DNA of 64,000 nt from Adiantum capillus-veneris (GCA_014529385.2 CM043965.1:17559912-17623911); one strand, 5' to 3'. Positions 10,571 through 23,681 are shown, counted from the first letter of the stretch. The notes: generated by a model from the sequence alone, not told the origin. Numbers and translations: made by a program.

Positions 10571-10730
10571 AACATTGCAATTAGTAGAAAGATCCATTTT
10601 CAACAACTTATGGTGTTCATTTTTTGTACCCAAAGAGTAGGAGAAATTCTCGCATCACCAAACCCTGTCATCCTGCCTCTTGTTGACTACCATAGATCAT
10701 TTGATGTGTGTATTTTTATTTTGTTGTAGA
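10571..10730 (+). pseudogene. Leader ORF L1-type of element B
   Basis: The frame reads NIAISRKIHFQQLMVF, GEILASPNPVILPL, then after a one-base insertion near 10681 continues VDYHRSFDVCIFILL and stops at 10728-10730. It aligns with L1 of A and C, including the final stop codon position. Function unknown. Confidence 0.45.
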
Positions 10731-10812
10731 ATAGATTGCAATTTAGAAAACATTATTGTGTAAATCTTTTTAAGAAAGAAAAAAAATGTGTTGTCACTTT
10801 GAAATTGATTCA

Positions 10813-11932
10813 ATGGATGCCCAATGCCAAATGTCATGATATCCTCTCTTTTTTGGAGCGCCTAGCGAGGATGCTGAGCTATTTATAGTAAATTTCAAAA
10901 TGGCTTGCCGCATAAATAGAGTGATAGGAGATGAGGAACACTTAGAAATGTTTGAGGTAGTTCTGAGGAAGGATGCTAGCACTTGGTTTGACTCTCTATC
11001 TTAGGAGGCTAAGGGAAACTGTAATGAAGTCATTGATTATTTCAAGCGATACTTCTTTGACCCCCAAAACACTCAAAAGCTATGGAAAGACATTGTTTCT
11101 CACAAGCAAAAGGACTTAGATGACTATTACATGTATAAAAAAGAGTTTCTACACATATTTGGGTTGTATGGGTAAGAAATGTTGCTAACCCTGGTGATGG
11201 TGCAGAGTTCCTAAAGAAGGAGAGGTTCATAGCCGGTCTCTTTCCTACATTTAAGATAAAAGTTGAGGCAGGTGCACCTGCTACCTTTGATGCAGCTGAA
11301 ACTAGGGATGTTGAGAAATATAGAAAACTCAAGTGCCTAAGAGGAGAGGTTCGAATAGAGGGTCCTAGACCCAAGATAAAATTGCAAGCATCAACATCTA
11401 GAGATATCCGTGAGGTAGTAGCTGAGGTGATTGAAAAGTTAAATGAATTGTTAAACAGCTTGTCAATTTATCTTGCACAAGCTGTAGGTCCCAAGGGACA
11501 AACAAAGAAAGCAGAGGAGCGAGAGCCATGACCTAGGAGACTTTGCAATGTTGGAATTGCGGAGAGTCTAGACATGGGATGTATAATTGTCCTTGGCCCT
11601 GTGGAGAGTCAGTGAGACCTAGCTTGAATTATCCAGTGATGAATGCAGGTGAAGGAACTAGTCAACAACCACGGCTTCTACAATGTCCAAATGGAGCAAG
11701 ACCACCTCCACGAGGAATAGAAGGAGTTCCGCCTTTGCTATATCCAAATGTGCACGTGGTAGAGGCAAAAAATCCAAATGAGGTTGACATGGAAGCAAAT
11801 GGCATTAAGCGTGGCCATGGAAGAGGTAAGGAGAAAGAAGGAGTCACGTCACCACAAAGTGATCATGGACAAGAAAAGAAGGCGAAGGAGACCAAGGAAG
11901 CGAAGAGGACTAGACATCGTATCAATGTTTAA
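10813..11932 (+). pseudogene. gag of element B
   Basis: This aligns with gag of element A throughout: YPLFFGAPSEDAELF, RKDASTWFDSL, YFFDPQNTQKLWKDIVSHKQ, and a zinc knuckle CWNCGESRHGMYNC near 11548-11590. The ATG at 10813 is followed eight codons later by a TGA, and further stops occur near 11001, 11174 and 11529. The last part (11543-11932) is open and rich in basic and proline residues. It is a decayed copy of the Gag particle protein. Confidence 0.8.
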
Positions 11933-11953
11933 GACTTCCCTATTGGACATGGT

Positions 11954-12415
11954 ATGGCTCCATACAATCTGTTGGAAGACATGAGAGGTAAGGGTCCTGA
12001 TATCTCATGGCCTCAATTTCTTGCATTATGTCCACAAGTTAAGAGGGATTTAACGAAGGCAGATAGCACTAGGAGAAAGGTAAAAGAGAGTGTATCTACT
12101 GTAAAAATTACACAAGCTGACATGAATGAGGACATTACACCGGTTAGTTAGGAAAGGTCTAGTGGATGGGGGTGCACAAATTTGCATCATGACGACAGAG
12201 GGACTCATGCAGAGACTATGCATGCACATCCATGAGACACCTGATATCAAAGTAGAAATGACAAACAATAGCAAGGCTAGGTGCATGGGCATTTGTAAAA
12301 ATGTTTTTGTGGAGGCCTTTGGAATTAAGAAGGCAACGGATTTCTATGTTAGTCTACCAAAGGAGATGGTTATCCATGCATCCTAGGAAGACCATGGCTA
12401 ATGAAAATGTGAGCT
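11954..12415 (+). pseudogene. Retrotransposon protease region, element B
   Basis: Parallel to 3793-4275: APYNLLEDMRGKGPDISWPQ, then LVRKGLVDGGAQICIMTTEG with the same D-G-G-A triplet as element A, and after a frameshift the strand-end motif before an ATG-AAA-ATG-TGA stop near 12410. An internal deletion relative to A removed about 40 bases before the active-site region (around 12145). Confidence 0.65.
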
Positions 12416-12613
12416 TTGCAGGATTGGGAGAGTGGAAAATTAATTTGCAGGAATGAAAACCATAAGAAGGTTATCTTCGACATGAAGGAGCAATTTTAAG
12501 AGGAGCTCCATGAAGAATCATCACAAAGTGAGATGGAGGAAGGCTGGACCAATTGAAATTCAAAAGAAGGAAGTAGCGGCAGCATTACTGAAGAGGAGTC
12601 TTCCATTGAAGTC

Positions 12614-14014
12614 ATGGAGGTGAGGTTTAAGTCAAACAACCAAGAGACCTCTTGTCAAGGTTTGGAGAAGGTAGGTTTTCAAGATAATCAAAATGTGCAA
12701 GAGGAAGGGATGATAGAAGGTATCTTATCAACAACACTTACAAAGGAAGAAAGAGAGCAATTCAAATGTGTGCTAAGGAAGTTTCCTAGGATTTTTGCTA
12801 AAGATTACACTGACGTGCGTGGAGTAGATACTGTTCAACACAAGATTGAGTTAAGCCTAAGGCCACACCTAAAGCTCGCTTGCTGCAAAGGCTAGGAGTT
12901 ATCAGGAAGTAGGATTTACTCAAGGAGGTAAGAAAGGTTCTAGCAGTAGGTTTCATTTATCCATTAGAGAATTGAGAGTGGATCTCTTCCATTGTTGTCA
13001 ATCCAAGAAGAAGAAGAATAGAAAGGGGAGGGTGTGTGTGGCTTACCGTCCACTGAATGAGGCAAAAAAAAGAGATCACTTTCCCCTCCCATTTGAAGTG
13101 AGATACTAAATGAGGTAGCTGGTCATGAGAAGTATATTGTGTGTGATGACTACTTAGGCTACTTTCAAATAGGGATTGCATTGGAGGATCAATTGAAAAC
13201 AACCTTCATCACTCCTTGCGATTGTTATGCTTTTAGACTCATGACATTTGGCTTGACAAATGCTCCTACAACATTCCAACGTTTCATGAACATGGTGTTT
13301 CAAGCATTCTTTGAAAAGTCAATTAGGGTGTTCATTGATGATTTCTACATTTATAGCTCAAAATCATTGCATCTACAAAAGGTAGAAGAATGTTTGAAAA
13401 AACTTTACAACATGGGAGATCAGATCAATCCCAAAAAATGTCACATATGTGAGGATGAAGTGATCTTGCTCGGTCACAAGGTTTCCTATAAAGGCATTGA
13501 GGTGGATCCTTCAAAGGCAAAGGCTCTTTTTGATCTCCGATCACCCAAGAATCTCAAAGAGGTTATCTCATCAATTCAAAAGGTGAAGTATATGTCACAC
13601 TTCATTCACTTAGCTTTGGAGTTGCTTCATCATTTGCAAAAGTTGACACAACAAGTAGAATTTGCATAGTCTGATAAGATTGAGGAGTACTTTTGTAGCA
13701 CTAAATTCATCTTGTCAGAGCTACCAACACTAATGTATCCTTGTGGAAAGTACACATTCTTTGTTAGCTCTAGTGTTGGGAAAGAAACAATTGGTACAAT
13801 TTTGCTACAACAAGATCCCCACAATACCACGATGCGACCCATCTACTTTGCTTGTAGGGTCATGAATGCCTTGGAGAGAGGCTACACAGAGGTAGAACTC
13901 ATGATGCTTTCTCTCATGTTTGCGGTGAGAAAGTTTAGATTCTACTTGCTACCAAAACCTTTTGTAATTCTCACTGTACAGAAAATTTGCTCCCTTGGGT
14001 GTCATCTCAAATGA
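12614..14014 (+). pseudogene. Reverse transcriptase and RNase H of element B
   Basis: Linker and RT entry (SCQGLEKVGFQDNQ, RKFPRIFAKDYTDV), degraded fingers (12900-13138), then an open RT core 13139-13669: YLGYFQIGIALEDQLKTTF, AFRLMTFGLTNAPTTFQRF, FIDDFYIYSS (catalytic FIDD), KKCHICEDEVILLGH. RNase H follows at 13712-14012 (KYTFFVSSSVGKETIGTILL). A TAG at 13667-13669 separates the two. It is closely related to element A but lacks A's RT-core frameshift. Confidence 0.85.
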
Positions 14015-14478
14015 ATCTTAGTACTAGGATCTCAAAGTGGAATATGGATTTTCAAGAGTTTCAATACTCTTTCAAGGTAGAACATAGTGTGGGTGCAAAA
14101 TTGGCAAGGATTCTCACTTATAGGGTACATGAGAAGGAGATTAAGGTGCCTGAAGTAAAGACCCTACCATTGCCACCACCAAAAAGTATTCCTAATTCCT
14201 TTACCTTGTTCTTTGATGGAGTTTTTTGATGATCCATAGGAAAAGCAGGGGGAGAGCTAGTGTTGCTCAACCCAAGTGGAGAAGTGGTCATGAAAGAGAA
14301 GATCAATCTAGCAGGTTCAGCTAGCAACAATGAATCAAAATACGACACACTACTTTATGATTTAAAGATGTGCATTGGCCAAGGTATACAACACCTTGTG
14401 GTAAAGGGGGATGCACTTCTCATTGTGAAGCAATTTTTAGGCATTTGGGCATGCAAGAATGAAAGCCTAAGGACATAA
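13987..14478 (+). pseudogene. Second RNase H of element B
   Basis: A tether region (FQYSFKVEHSVGAKLARIL) leads into a Tat-type second RNase H: SFTLFFDGVF, a stop at 14227-14229, then GSASNNESKYDTLLYDLKMC and LIVKQFLGIWACKNES. The frame stops at 14476-14478; downstream codons (VHAIHRFFNQFEE, LYHIPRKQDEDADFL) continue the domain to about 14575. Confidence 0.75.
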
Positions 14479-14601
14479 GTTCATGCCATTCATAGGTTTT
14501 TTAATCAGTTTGAAGAAGTTCAACTATATCACATTCCTAGGAAACAAGATGAAGATGCAGATTTTCTTGCACAACAAGCAGTGACATGAGTTGAGAAATA
14601 A

Positions 14602-15500
14602 GTGCACGTCATCATGGTGGAAGAAGCTATCAAGCAACCAAGATACCAAGGATTGGAGTCATTGGCTCCCATTATTGGCTACATTTTGGAGGGCGAGTTT
14701 CCACAAGATTTCACAAAAGCTCAAAAGAGGAGACTTATGAAGAAGGAAAGTGTCTATCTCTTCCTAGAAGGCTCCCTCTATCAAATAGGGAAGGATCAAG
14801 TGTGCAGAAGAGTACCAACTATCAAGGAAATTCCAACCATTCTAAAAGGTTTGCATGAGGAAGCATATGGTGGTCATTTTTTCCAAGAGTTAACTATGAA
14901 GACAATTTTGCTCGCAGGGTATGTTTGGCCAAGCCTGCATGTGGATGTCTAGCATTGGTGTTAAAGCTATCACAATTGGCAGGTAAATGGAAATAGAAGG
15001 TTGATGCATGGTCCAAGGCAAATAGTGCTTGCAAATGGACCCTTTGAAAAGTGGGGCATTGATGCTATGGGTCCTCTGCCTAGACAAAAAATGGTAAACT
15101 CTACATTCTAGTGGTTGTACATTACATGACTAGGTGGGTAGAGGCTCAAAGTGTGGCAAAGGTAAATGGAAAAATAGTCAACATGTTTGTCTATAGTAAT
15201 ATTTATTGTAGATTTGGCACACCCTTGGAGATTTTTTTTGATAATGGTCCAGGATGCAAGAAGGGTTTACTCATGGAAGTTTGTGAAGAGCTTCACATTC
15301 TACATCGTCATAGAACACCCTACTATCCTCAGTCAAATGGTTTGGTAGAGAAGGCCAATGAAATCACTACAAGAATCATTAGGAAGATGGTAAAGAATAA
15401 GACAAAGCTATGGGATGACTTTCTAGATGGAGCTTTATGGGCTTATCGGACTACCTACAAGGAAGCAACAGAGTTCACACCCTTCCACCTTGTCTACTAG
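14602..15500 (+). pseudogene. Integrase of element B
   Basis: The N-terminal linker and zinc-binding region (RRVPTIKEIPTILKGLHEE, GGHFFQELTMKT) is followed, after stops near 14950 and 15110, by the catalytic core: KWGIDAMGPLP (first D), FDNGPGCKKG (second D), and YYPQSNGLVEKANEITTR (E). The three catalytic positions D, D and E are visible. Integrase inserts the element DNA into the genome. The stop at 15498-15500 truncates the core before its C-terminal part. Confidence 0.8.
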
Positions 15501-16070
15501 TCAAGAAGCTTTATAGCCAATTGATCTCAACATCCCAACAATGCGACTTCATGGTAAAGTAGCACAAGATAATCAAGAAGCATGGATGGATCAACTTCTT
15601 ACCTTAGCTGAGCTTGAGTGGAAAAGAGAATCAGCTTATGAGTGCTACAAGAGGAAATATACACAAGCAAAGGAGAATCTTGACAAAGAAACTGAAGGAC
15701 AAAGGTACCAATGAAGGAGATCTTGTGCTAAGGTATGGCAGTCAGCTTGACAATCGTTCTGATGCTAGTGACTGTACATAGTCAAGAAGTCTTTCAATTC
15801 AAGTTACTACCAGCTCATGGACTTGAATGGTAAAGAGCACTCCAAGAAGGTAAAAGGGTATCGGCTAAAGACTTATTTGAGTTGCCTTCTACCAAAGGAT
15901 CTACCAAAGATCTGTCAAAAGGCAACTATCTCATGTAAGTTTTGTTGCATGAAGCATGAGTGTAACTCGATCCAGAGTCCAAGGGGCCAAACAATGAAAA
16001 TCTTATGAAGGACTCATAAGCACTCTCTCTGGAAATTAGGCTTCATGATGGTACATGAATATACCATCAT
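15501..16070 (+). pseudogene. Degraded integrase C-terminus and tail of element B
   Basis: Short open pieces (for example AWMDQLLTLAELEWKRESAY near 15580 and a 63-codon piece at 15817-16008 reading YQLMDLNGKEHSKKVKGYR in part) fit the poorly conserved end of a gypsy polyprotein. No chromodomain is visible. The tail ends at the polypurine tract. Confidence 0.5.
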
Positions 16071-16083
16071 ATTGGGGGAGGGC
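16071..16083 (+). other. Polypurine tract of element B
   Basis: ATTGGGGGAGGGC lies three bases before the TG start of the 3' LTR at 16087. This is the usual second-strand primer position in LTR retrotransposons. Confidence 0.6.
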
Positions 16084-16086
16084 TAA

Positions 16087-16660
16087 TGTTAGTTTTTTCT
16101 TGGCTATCCAAAATTTCCATATTGAGATACCTCACCCTATCAACATCACTCAAACATTGTGGCTATCCTCACCCTTTCACTGTACATAGGCACGTGTGAG
16201 TTAGGGGACTTTTCCCATATCTCCTTCAAAACCTTCAATTAGCTAGTCGCTAGGCTAGTTGAGCCAAAAAAATAAACTATATTATGACCCATTTGTGTGT
16301 AAATATTTCATTGTATATAGGGCCTAAATATAAGAAGTTCTCATTATTATTTTGATATTTATTTAAATATTCTATTTAGGTGTGTGTTATTTACCTATGT
16401 ATGCTATGTACATTGACTCACCATTACCACAATTTTTCTTACTATTTTGCATACTCTTTATACCATATAGATATATTTTGTGCAAGCTTCTCTTATTTTT
16501 GGTGTGAATCCACTCCAAGGAGAAACCTCAAAAACACCTTCCACCATCAATCATTGCCTTTCACTAAATTCCTATTTCCTATAGGTATTCTTTCTTACCT
16601 CTTGTAAATAAATACATCAATAAAAACAAATGAGGGCCCTCCTCATTTGATTCCCTATAC

Positions 16661-16691
<31 letters not shown>

Positions 16692-18331
16692 GGCCACACT
16701 ATTCTAAATTCCTTGAATTGTTTATATATACTAGCCTGTTTTTTTTCCATCATATCCATATATTATATTTATGCATAATCCACAACCATGTATATTTTCA
16801 AAACCCTAAGAATGTATTAGGTCATCCTCTCATGCAAGGAGGGGCTTATCTTTGGAGCCTTATGCAAATTCAACAAAAGGGGAACCACTAAAGACTTTTT
16901 GTGAGGAAAAATATGCATTTTGGTGGGGATTTTTATATCCATCTCCACTCCAAATTTGAAGTGATGGTTAGAAAACAAAATGTGGACCAAGAGCTCAATA
17001 ATCACCTAAAAAATTTTAATAATTTTTGGAGATACCACTGGTGACATAGGATTTTTTGAGTGGACCCCACTCTGTCCACTTTTTTCACAAGTAGCCCATA
17101 GTCTTCTCTCACCTCCTTTCGTACTTCCACACACACAAACAAACACACACACACACACACACACTCATTTCTCTCTATTTCTCACTCAAACCTGAAAATT
17201 CCATGGTTTTCTCTCACCCTCTTCACCATTAGCCTCCCCTCTCACACCCATAGCTCTTTTGAAGCTCTACCTACATTCACCATCTCCATATCTCTCTCTA
17301 TTACTTCCATATTACAATTTTATTCTACCTTTTCAAAAATGCATATAAAATTAGCAACCTAACCATACTTAATCTAAAAAAAGGGGGGGGGGGGTTTATC
17401 AACAAAACTCTCATTGCCTTTGTGGTGATTCAACTATGGCGGCGACGTGAAAAGAAGAAGAAGAAGAAGAAGAACGGCGGTCACTTCCGATAATCTGCGC
17501 ACGGGTGAGTCCAAGATTCCTCAAGGATTCACCATCTCAATGGTACACCCATCTCATTCACCCCTGTTTTCTCATCCTTCAAGTCATTTTACCCATTGTA
17601 AATATATGTCTAACTTTTTCTAGTAATTACTAACACTAACCACTAACATACTAACACAAAATAGCCATTGACCTAACCATAAAAGACACCTACCTCAAGA
17701 CATGTGCATAGTAACTCTCTCTCTCTCTCTCTCTCCTTTCTTAAAACTATACTTTCACCTTATCTACCATCAATAATGCTCTCTTTTGAGCCCACATCCA
17801 TGACTCAAGCAGACAAATAAGGCCCGCAATGTTTCGATATTCAAAAAAATCATAATCCTGATTTGTTAGCTTGGAAATTAGGATGTTCAATAATCTTAAT
17901 GAGAGGTCTCCAACCTATAAATAGGCCCCTCTCCTTCTTGTAAAGATCCCCAATATCTCACATAGCACCCCAACACTCTATGTGTGAGGAGAGACTTAGG
18001 TGTAGCAACCACTTTGTGAGCTTCACTTTTGGTGTGGGAGAAGCTTTCAAGCTACACATTGCAAGTGTGACAGCGTGAGTTCAAAATCTCAAAACCACCA
18101 TTGTATATGTTCCTCTATCATCAATAATTGAGGTTTGGTGCATCAAAGGTGTGATGCAATATTCAAATCTTTGTCCTTCCACTTGTGTAATACGGTTTGG
18201 TGAGATGACTGGTGTATTTTAAGTTTCTATCATTTGATCTTGTTTGAGAAAGTGTTTTAGGGTGTTTTCATTGCCATCTTTGTGTCCATTGTAAGAGAGC
18301 ATTTTGGTGAGAGGTCTCCCACACCCTAAGA

Positions 18332-18414
<83 letters not shown>

Positions 18415-18815
18415 GGCAATGTTTATCATTCACTAAGAATTGAGTTAGCTTTGTACAAGCTCTACGATAGCATCATAACGAACCATCTTCATTGGTAAGT
18501 CACCAACAAGGTATTACACAAGTTCTATTCCTCTTTTTCATTCCTTTGCTCTGACTCTCTCTTGTGCCATTTGTGTGTGTCTTTGTGTGATATTTCTTGT
18601 GTGTGTTTTGTTGCACCTCCTCTCGGTTGTGACAAAATCTCTGTTACATCCTAGTTCGTATCCCATAACTAGGTGGTGTTCCTATCTTGTTTGGGTTGGT
18701 TGATGGTCTGTTGTTGTGTTGTGCTTGTGCGTGCCCCAACCCCAATTGAACATCACGAAAGCCTTGAGGGGTGTATAGAGGTCGCCGCTCTTGTTGCCCG
18801 CCCCAGACCGCCTCA
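16087..18815 (+). repeat. 3' LTR of element B (complete, ~2.7 kb)
   Basis: Starts TGTTAG after the polypurine tract and ends CTCA at 18815, matching the end of LTR A. It contains a TATA box (17916-17924), a long GT tract, an AT tract (16667-16692), a GAA tract (17452-17474) and a G run near 17382-17394. Length is estimated from the polypurine tract and from comparison with LTR A. Confidence 0.7.
18334..18413. repeat. (GT)n microsatellite, about 80 bp
   Basis: Forty uninterrupted GT dinucleotides inside LTR B. The corresponding place in LTR A (near 1660) has only a GTGTGTG remnant, so the tract expanded in this copy. Confidence 0.9.
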
Positions 18816-19474
18816 ATAGCTTGGTGATTGAAATGGCCATTGTAAGGGAAACAAGTTGAGAAGACCAAAAACATACAAGGATATTTCAAGAAATCTAAGC
18901 ACGTACCCATTAATAAAGTTGGAATTTATTGGAAAGATGAAGATGATAATGTCACCCTCCTACAGAGTATGCTCATGTTGAGACCTTAGATATACTTGAT
19001 AGTGAAGCATGTATGGCCATACAACCAAGAAGACCTTGGAAACTACTCCTACAGAATTCTAGGATGAAGCTCTAATTTTTTGAGGCCGTGTGAAAAGATC
19101 ATATGAGGTATTGAAGGACCGATAGTTAAACTCTTCTAAAACTAACTATCTGCTCATATTTTGTTCTGCTGATGTTTGGAATGATAGAGAAAAACTCATT
19201 ACCAACAAATATCACTAGATGAGGTGCTCAAGCTTAAGGATGCTCATTGTGCAATGCTTAAAACTCCTGATGATGCTATGATCATCGCTATAGGCGATGT
19301 TATAAACGTCTCTATGTAGCAGCACTCATAGCTTTGACTGTAGCAATGACGACTCTGTAAGTTAAAATATCCAAAGAGTGCCAAAAGTTAGATATGTGTT
19401 GAGTTCTAGTGCTCTCGGGTAAATGACGACAATCAGAACAGGTATATTCCCTCACCTCCCTCTCATGCACGCGT

Positions 19475-19505
<31 letters not shown>

Positions 19506-19605
19506 TGAGGAGGAGAGGAGGGAGAGCTAGGTTTTCTCCCTCCCTCTCCTCTATCTCATGTTCCCTTCCCTCTATTATTTCTCCCTACCACTCACACACA
19601 CACAC

Positions 19606-19654
<49 letters not shown>

Positions 19655-19951
19655 AGAGGACTTGGGTCTTCATTTATGCCTCTTGTACATCAGAATTTGG
19701 ATGGTCTCTTTCATATGGAAAGCTAGGAATGCTTCAATGTTTGATAAGCATATTCATTTCTTTCAGTTGGCTTGGAGTATGCTAAAGTAGAAATTGATTG
19801 ACGACTTTGTTTTGCTTCCTAAAGTTGTACAAAGGAATATGAAACATTATATAGATGCTCTATAAGCTGGTCCATAAAAATGTATATTATTACAAGAATG
19901 TAATATAAGAAATAGAACTCAAAAAAGAAAAGAAAAGAGAGAGACACAAAT

Positions 19952-19982
<31 letters not shown>

Positions 19983-20131
19983 ATGAGAATCTAGGTTTAG
20001 GGTTGAGTTTAGCTCTAGGATTAGAGCTTATATCTAGGTTAGAATTAAGGTTTAAATTGAGGGATTGTGTTTAAATATAAGGCTAGGATTAGGGCTTAGA
20101 TTTGAACACAAGCCATCAAACCATATAGTTT
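18816..20131. other. Decayed repeat-rich stretch
   Basis: Contains (CA)n at 19477-19497, (GA)n at 19610-19651 and 19951-19979, and degenerate TTTAGGG-like words at 19993-20090. 18840-19320 has coding-like plus-strand pieces (for example PINKVGIYWKDEDDN) in shifting frames, suggesting a decayed retroelement that I cannot identify. Confidence 0.4.
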
Positions 20132-20512
20132 GTGAAAATGAAATCAAGATCATTGTACATGGATTATAGTGGTCGAATCTACAATCAAGAGCTAGAAATG
20201 GAAGATTTAATAGATCAACTAACAGAAACAAGCCTAATTAGAGAACCAAGTCAAAGGCAGTACAAAGATCAAGACAAATCACTCTATAGATTGATGCTAA
20301 GTGTTTTGAAAGAAGATGCTAACAACTTGGCAAAAAAAGCTTAAACTCCCCAAGAAGAGCTTGAGATAGAGGAAACAATTGACATACCACCCATAATGGT
20401 GTATTGCTCAAAGTGTGGAAGGAAAGGTGGACATTTTCTAGAGGATTGTCCAAGAAACCCCGGACAACATGGACACAACAACTACCAAGCAAAGAAGATA
20501 GAAAATTTGAAA
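20132..20512 (+). pseudogene. gag-like fragment with zinc knuckle
   Basis: A 70-codon open piece (DLIDQLTETSLIREPSQRQY) followed after a TAA by YCSKCGRKGGHFLEDCPRNP. The Cys/His pattern C-X2-C-X5-H-X4-C and the flanking GGHFxEDCPxNP closely resemble a knuckle in gypsy element D (38.8 kb, minus strand). This supports a Gag remnant of a related family. Both ends are lost. Confidence 0.5.
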
Positions 20513-21097
20513 TGAAAATTTGGATGTAAGTCCATCTAACTCATCATTTTTGGTGCAATCAAATGCTTTCGTATCACCATTAGAAGCACTAGTAAAAGCA
20601 AAACAAGTTCAAAATTTCCATAAAGATGCATAGGCCCCTAAAAAGCTTAAAATTGATCCTCTTAACAACAAATTCCTGCGTGAATTTGGCGAAAATGTCC
20701 TGTTATCATCCAAGGTTGAAAAGAGTGTTAGGTTTGCAAGTGATTCTGCATCCACTATCACTAGTGTGCAATCATTCACATGGACACATCAAATTGAATG
20801 ATGTTAACATTGTATGACACCCATAATTCATATGCACGATATGTAGATTAAAAAGGAAAATTTTACAAAAAGGATCGACCAGTGTTTGAGAGGTCCACAT
20901 ACCAGCTCATAGAATTATGGCCAGTGACAGAGCAAGAATCATGGTTCATTTCAAAGGAAATAATCTATTACAACCCATCCTCTCTAGAGCTGAATGATAT
21001 TACCCTAGTAAACCCACCAATTTGATTAGAGACCAACTCTCCCCCAGTTATCTACTAGGAACTGATAGTCGGTTTTTTGAAAATCAGGAAAAAAAAA
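20513..21097 (+). pseudogene. Decayed retroelement coding remnant
   Basis: Plus-strand pieces such as KLKIDPLNNKFLREFGE (near 20640) and RPVFERSTYQLIELWP (near 20880) look like coding sequence in frames broken by stops. Position after the knuckle fits a post-gag region, but I recognise no domain. Confidence 0.3.
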
Positions 21098-21655
21098 CGT
21101 TTCTTTTTCCTCTGCTCGAAGCACGACGACACTGTCGAAGGGCTCAGCAATGCCCTGGTCGACTGGTGGGCCACAAATGGTGCATTTTCAGCCCTTCATC
21201 CATGAATATAGAAAACCTCAAGTAGCCTTGCTAACACTTTGAAAAAAAGAGGAAAATAAGCTATCTTCTAGTTAGTGAAAGGCTCTCCGTATGAGAAGAC
21301 CTGCCTACTCCAATCCAATACGCCACCCCTTATTTAGGCAGCACCCACCCCTTGCCAATTACATGCTAGGGCCACAGATTTGGTTGCCCTCTTGGTCTCG
21401 CCGATGTCACCCAGCCCGCAACACCACGGACTCAGCTCGCCCCCCCCCCCCCCCCATGGCCCACATGGCCCACCTCTGGCCATTATTAGCCCTTGGCTTT
21501 TGGAGCTTGGCCGTGGGAACTGACCCCATTTTGGGAAGAATATAAATAAATTTTTTTTTCCTGGTTCATGCCCACCCCCCCTTGCTCATGCGCATGTACA
21601 GGGGCCCCCCCCCCGCCCCCCCCCGGGCATCACTCTCTCCCTCTCCTCCATTGTC

Positions 21656-21686
<31 letters not shown>

Positions 21687-21886
21687 CCTCAGCCAGGAAC
21701 AAGTCAACCTCTCTCTCTCCCATCCAATATCTCTCTCTCTCTCCCTCGTTCTCTGTGTAGCATCCGGCTCAACTCGATTATCTCTCTCTCTCTAAACACC
21801 CACCACACACACGCACTCTCATTCTCTCTCCCCAACTCCCTCACTCTCTCCCTAGCACCCTCTCTCCCCCTCATCTCCCACTCTGG

Positions 21887-21888
<2 letters not shown>

Positions 21889-21971
<83 letters not shown>

Positions 21972-22079
21972 GCGTTACGTACACAGACACACACACCTAC
22001 CTCTACACACACACACACACAAACACATTCCCCAACCCCTCTCTCCCCAGCAACCGCTCTCTCTCCATCTGTCACTCAT

Positions 22080-22161
<82 letters not shown>

Positions 22162-22221
22162 CCTGCATATGCACCTAGCAACAAAAAATAAATAAAAATT
22201 CCCCTCTCTCTCTCTCTTGTA

Positions 22222-22274
<53 letters not shown>
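21889..22274. repeat. Cluster of (CT)n and (CA)n microsatellites
   Basis: Near-pure CT tracts at 21889-21969 and 22083-22158 and a CA tract at 22224-22274. They lie inside probable LTR C; the ORFs through them (Leu-Ser or Glu-Arg repeats) are artefacts. Confidence 0.9.
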
Positions 22275-22275
<1 letters not shown>

Positions 22276-23219
22276 AAACACACACACCCTCATCTCTTGA
22301 TCTCTCACCATCTCTCTCTCTCAATTTGGTAAATAAACTATCTCTCTCACTCTCTTTCCATAGACACATACACACACGCATGTACACTACATGCGTAAGA
22401 GTACATACATACATAAGTACACTGCACGCATGAGCGAACACACCCATTCACACAAACACACATAAGTTATACGTACGCACAAGAAGAAGAAACCCGGGAG
22501 AAACTCGACATTGACGCATAACACAACAACAAAAGATGCCAAAATCACGTGATGACGACCACGATTCAAGGAGTGACACCGAAGGCATGCTCCGATCGGC
22601 CCCGAAACTGGCAAGCATGCTACATCGATGCACCAGCAAAGCCCAACATTCACTAGCATCTTGTCCATGCTGCATCTCTACAGTAAACATTTGTAGGGTA
22701 ATCCATCTTCCCGTTTTCAAGCCAAAAATCTTGTATAAAAACCAATTGTATTTTGCCACCTTTCTCTAGGTGATGGTCACAAAGGCCCACATAGGAGATA
22801 TCATTTTAAAGTTCTCATAAAACAAAGCAAGGGTCAACCATCTGGGACCCGGATCCTTGCTTTGTCTCTCGTGATTAGGGCCTAACCTAATCATATTATC
22901 CTAAACTAATGCAGCTTGCACCTATAAAAGGGCATTGAAAGGTCACTATCAGGGGGGCGGCACTTGAGCACTTGCAACACTTGCGAGTCAGCACTTGAGA
23001 AGGAAGCCATGCACACACCCTAACTCCAAAGGTTTCCACAGACAATAGTAGAATCTTGGTGTATATGGAATTTTTCTTAGAGAATGCACTATAGGCTCTC
23101 TATCTCTCACTATCTCTCTCTATCACCACAGTCGCCATCTTGCCAAAAACTAAGGTTTCTGTAAATATCGCTTTGAATCAAGTTTCCCTCACATACCAAG
23201 GGGTTTTCATCACCTACAT

Positions 23220-23222
<3 letters not shown>

Positions 23223-23311
<89 letters not shown>
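23223..23311. repeat. (CT)n microsatellite near the end of LTR C
   Basis: About 89 bases of uninterrupted CT between the putative transcribed start and the LTR end. Confidence 0.9.
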
Positions 23312-23313
<2 letters not shown>

Positions 23314-23470
23314 GGTGTGCAGTATTTGTGCTATTTTAAATCACCGATGTCCACGTCCTAGCCGCTCAAAGCTAGGTGGTGCCCCTTGTTCACCTTTTGT
23401 GACGAGTTCGGTGTGCACGGTCCTAGTGTAGAGGCCGTGGAGGTTCGCTTTACGCTTTGCACACGTCATT

Positions 23471-23482
23471 TGGTGCCCCCAC
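23471..23482 (+). other. Primer-binding site of element C
   Basis: TGGTGCCCCCAC, identical to the primer site of element A (2065-2076), two bases after the CA-type LTR end. Shared primer identity supports a common family for A, B and C. Confidence 0.6.
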
Positions 23483-23681
23483 TAAGGGGGGCTTCTTGGA
23501 AACCTTTAGTTTGCAATGTTGAAAATGATGCACGTCGTCGACCATGACAAATGGCTGCAGGAGTTCTCCAATTAGAGAACGGAGGAGGAAGAAGTTGAAG
23601 AAGCACTAACCGCCTTCATCGGAGTGCTATTGCTAGAATACACCATCATCAATATCCAAGAGGTAAGCTTTCCATCTTGCA

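Larger units (their letters stand above)
21098..23468 (+). repeat. Probable 5' LTR of gypsy-like element C
   Basis: Its first ~1.38 kb recurs at 31639-33030 in the same orientation (for example GCAATGCCCTGGT and TGGTGCATTTTCAGCCCTTC in both). It ends just before a primer site identical to that of element A and contains a TATA box (22923-22930) followed by a short-repeat R region (GCACTTGAG, CACTTGC). The 5' boundary is only where the two copies start to match; a TG start was not seen. Confidence 0.6.

Noticed and set aside
21582-22447. Long open frames of Leu-Ser, Glu-Arg, Cys-Val or Thr-His repeats (also at 25041-25532, 32053-32622, 18219-18498 and 49986-50570)
   Set aside because: They are translations of CT, GA and CA microsatellites, open on both strands and in several frames at once.
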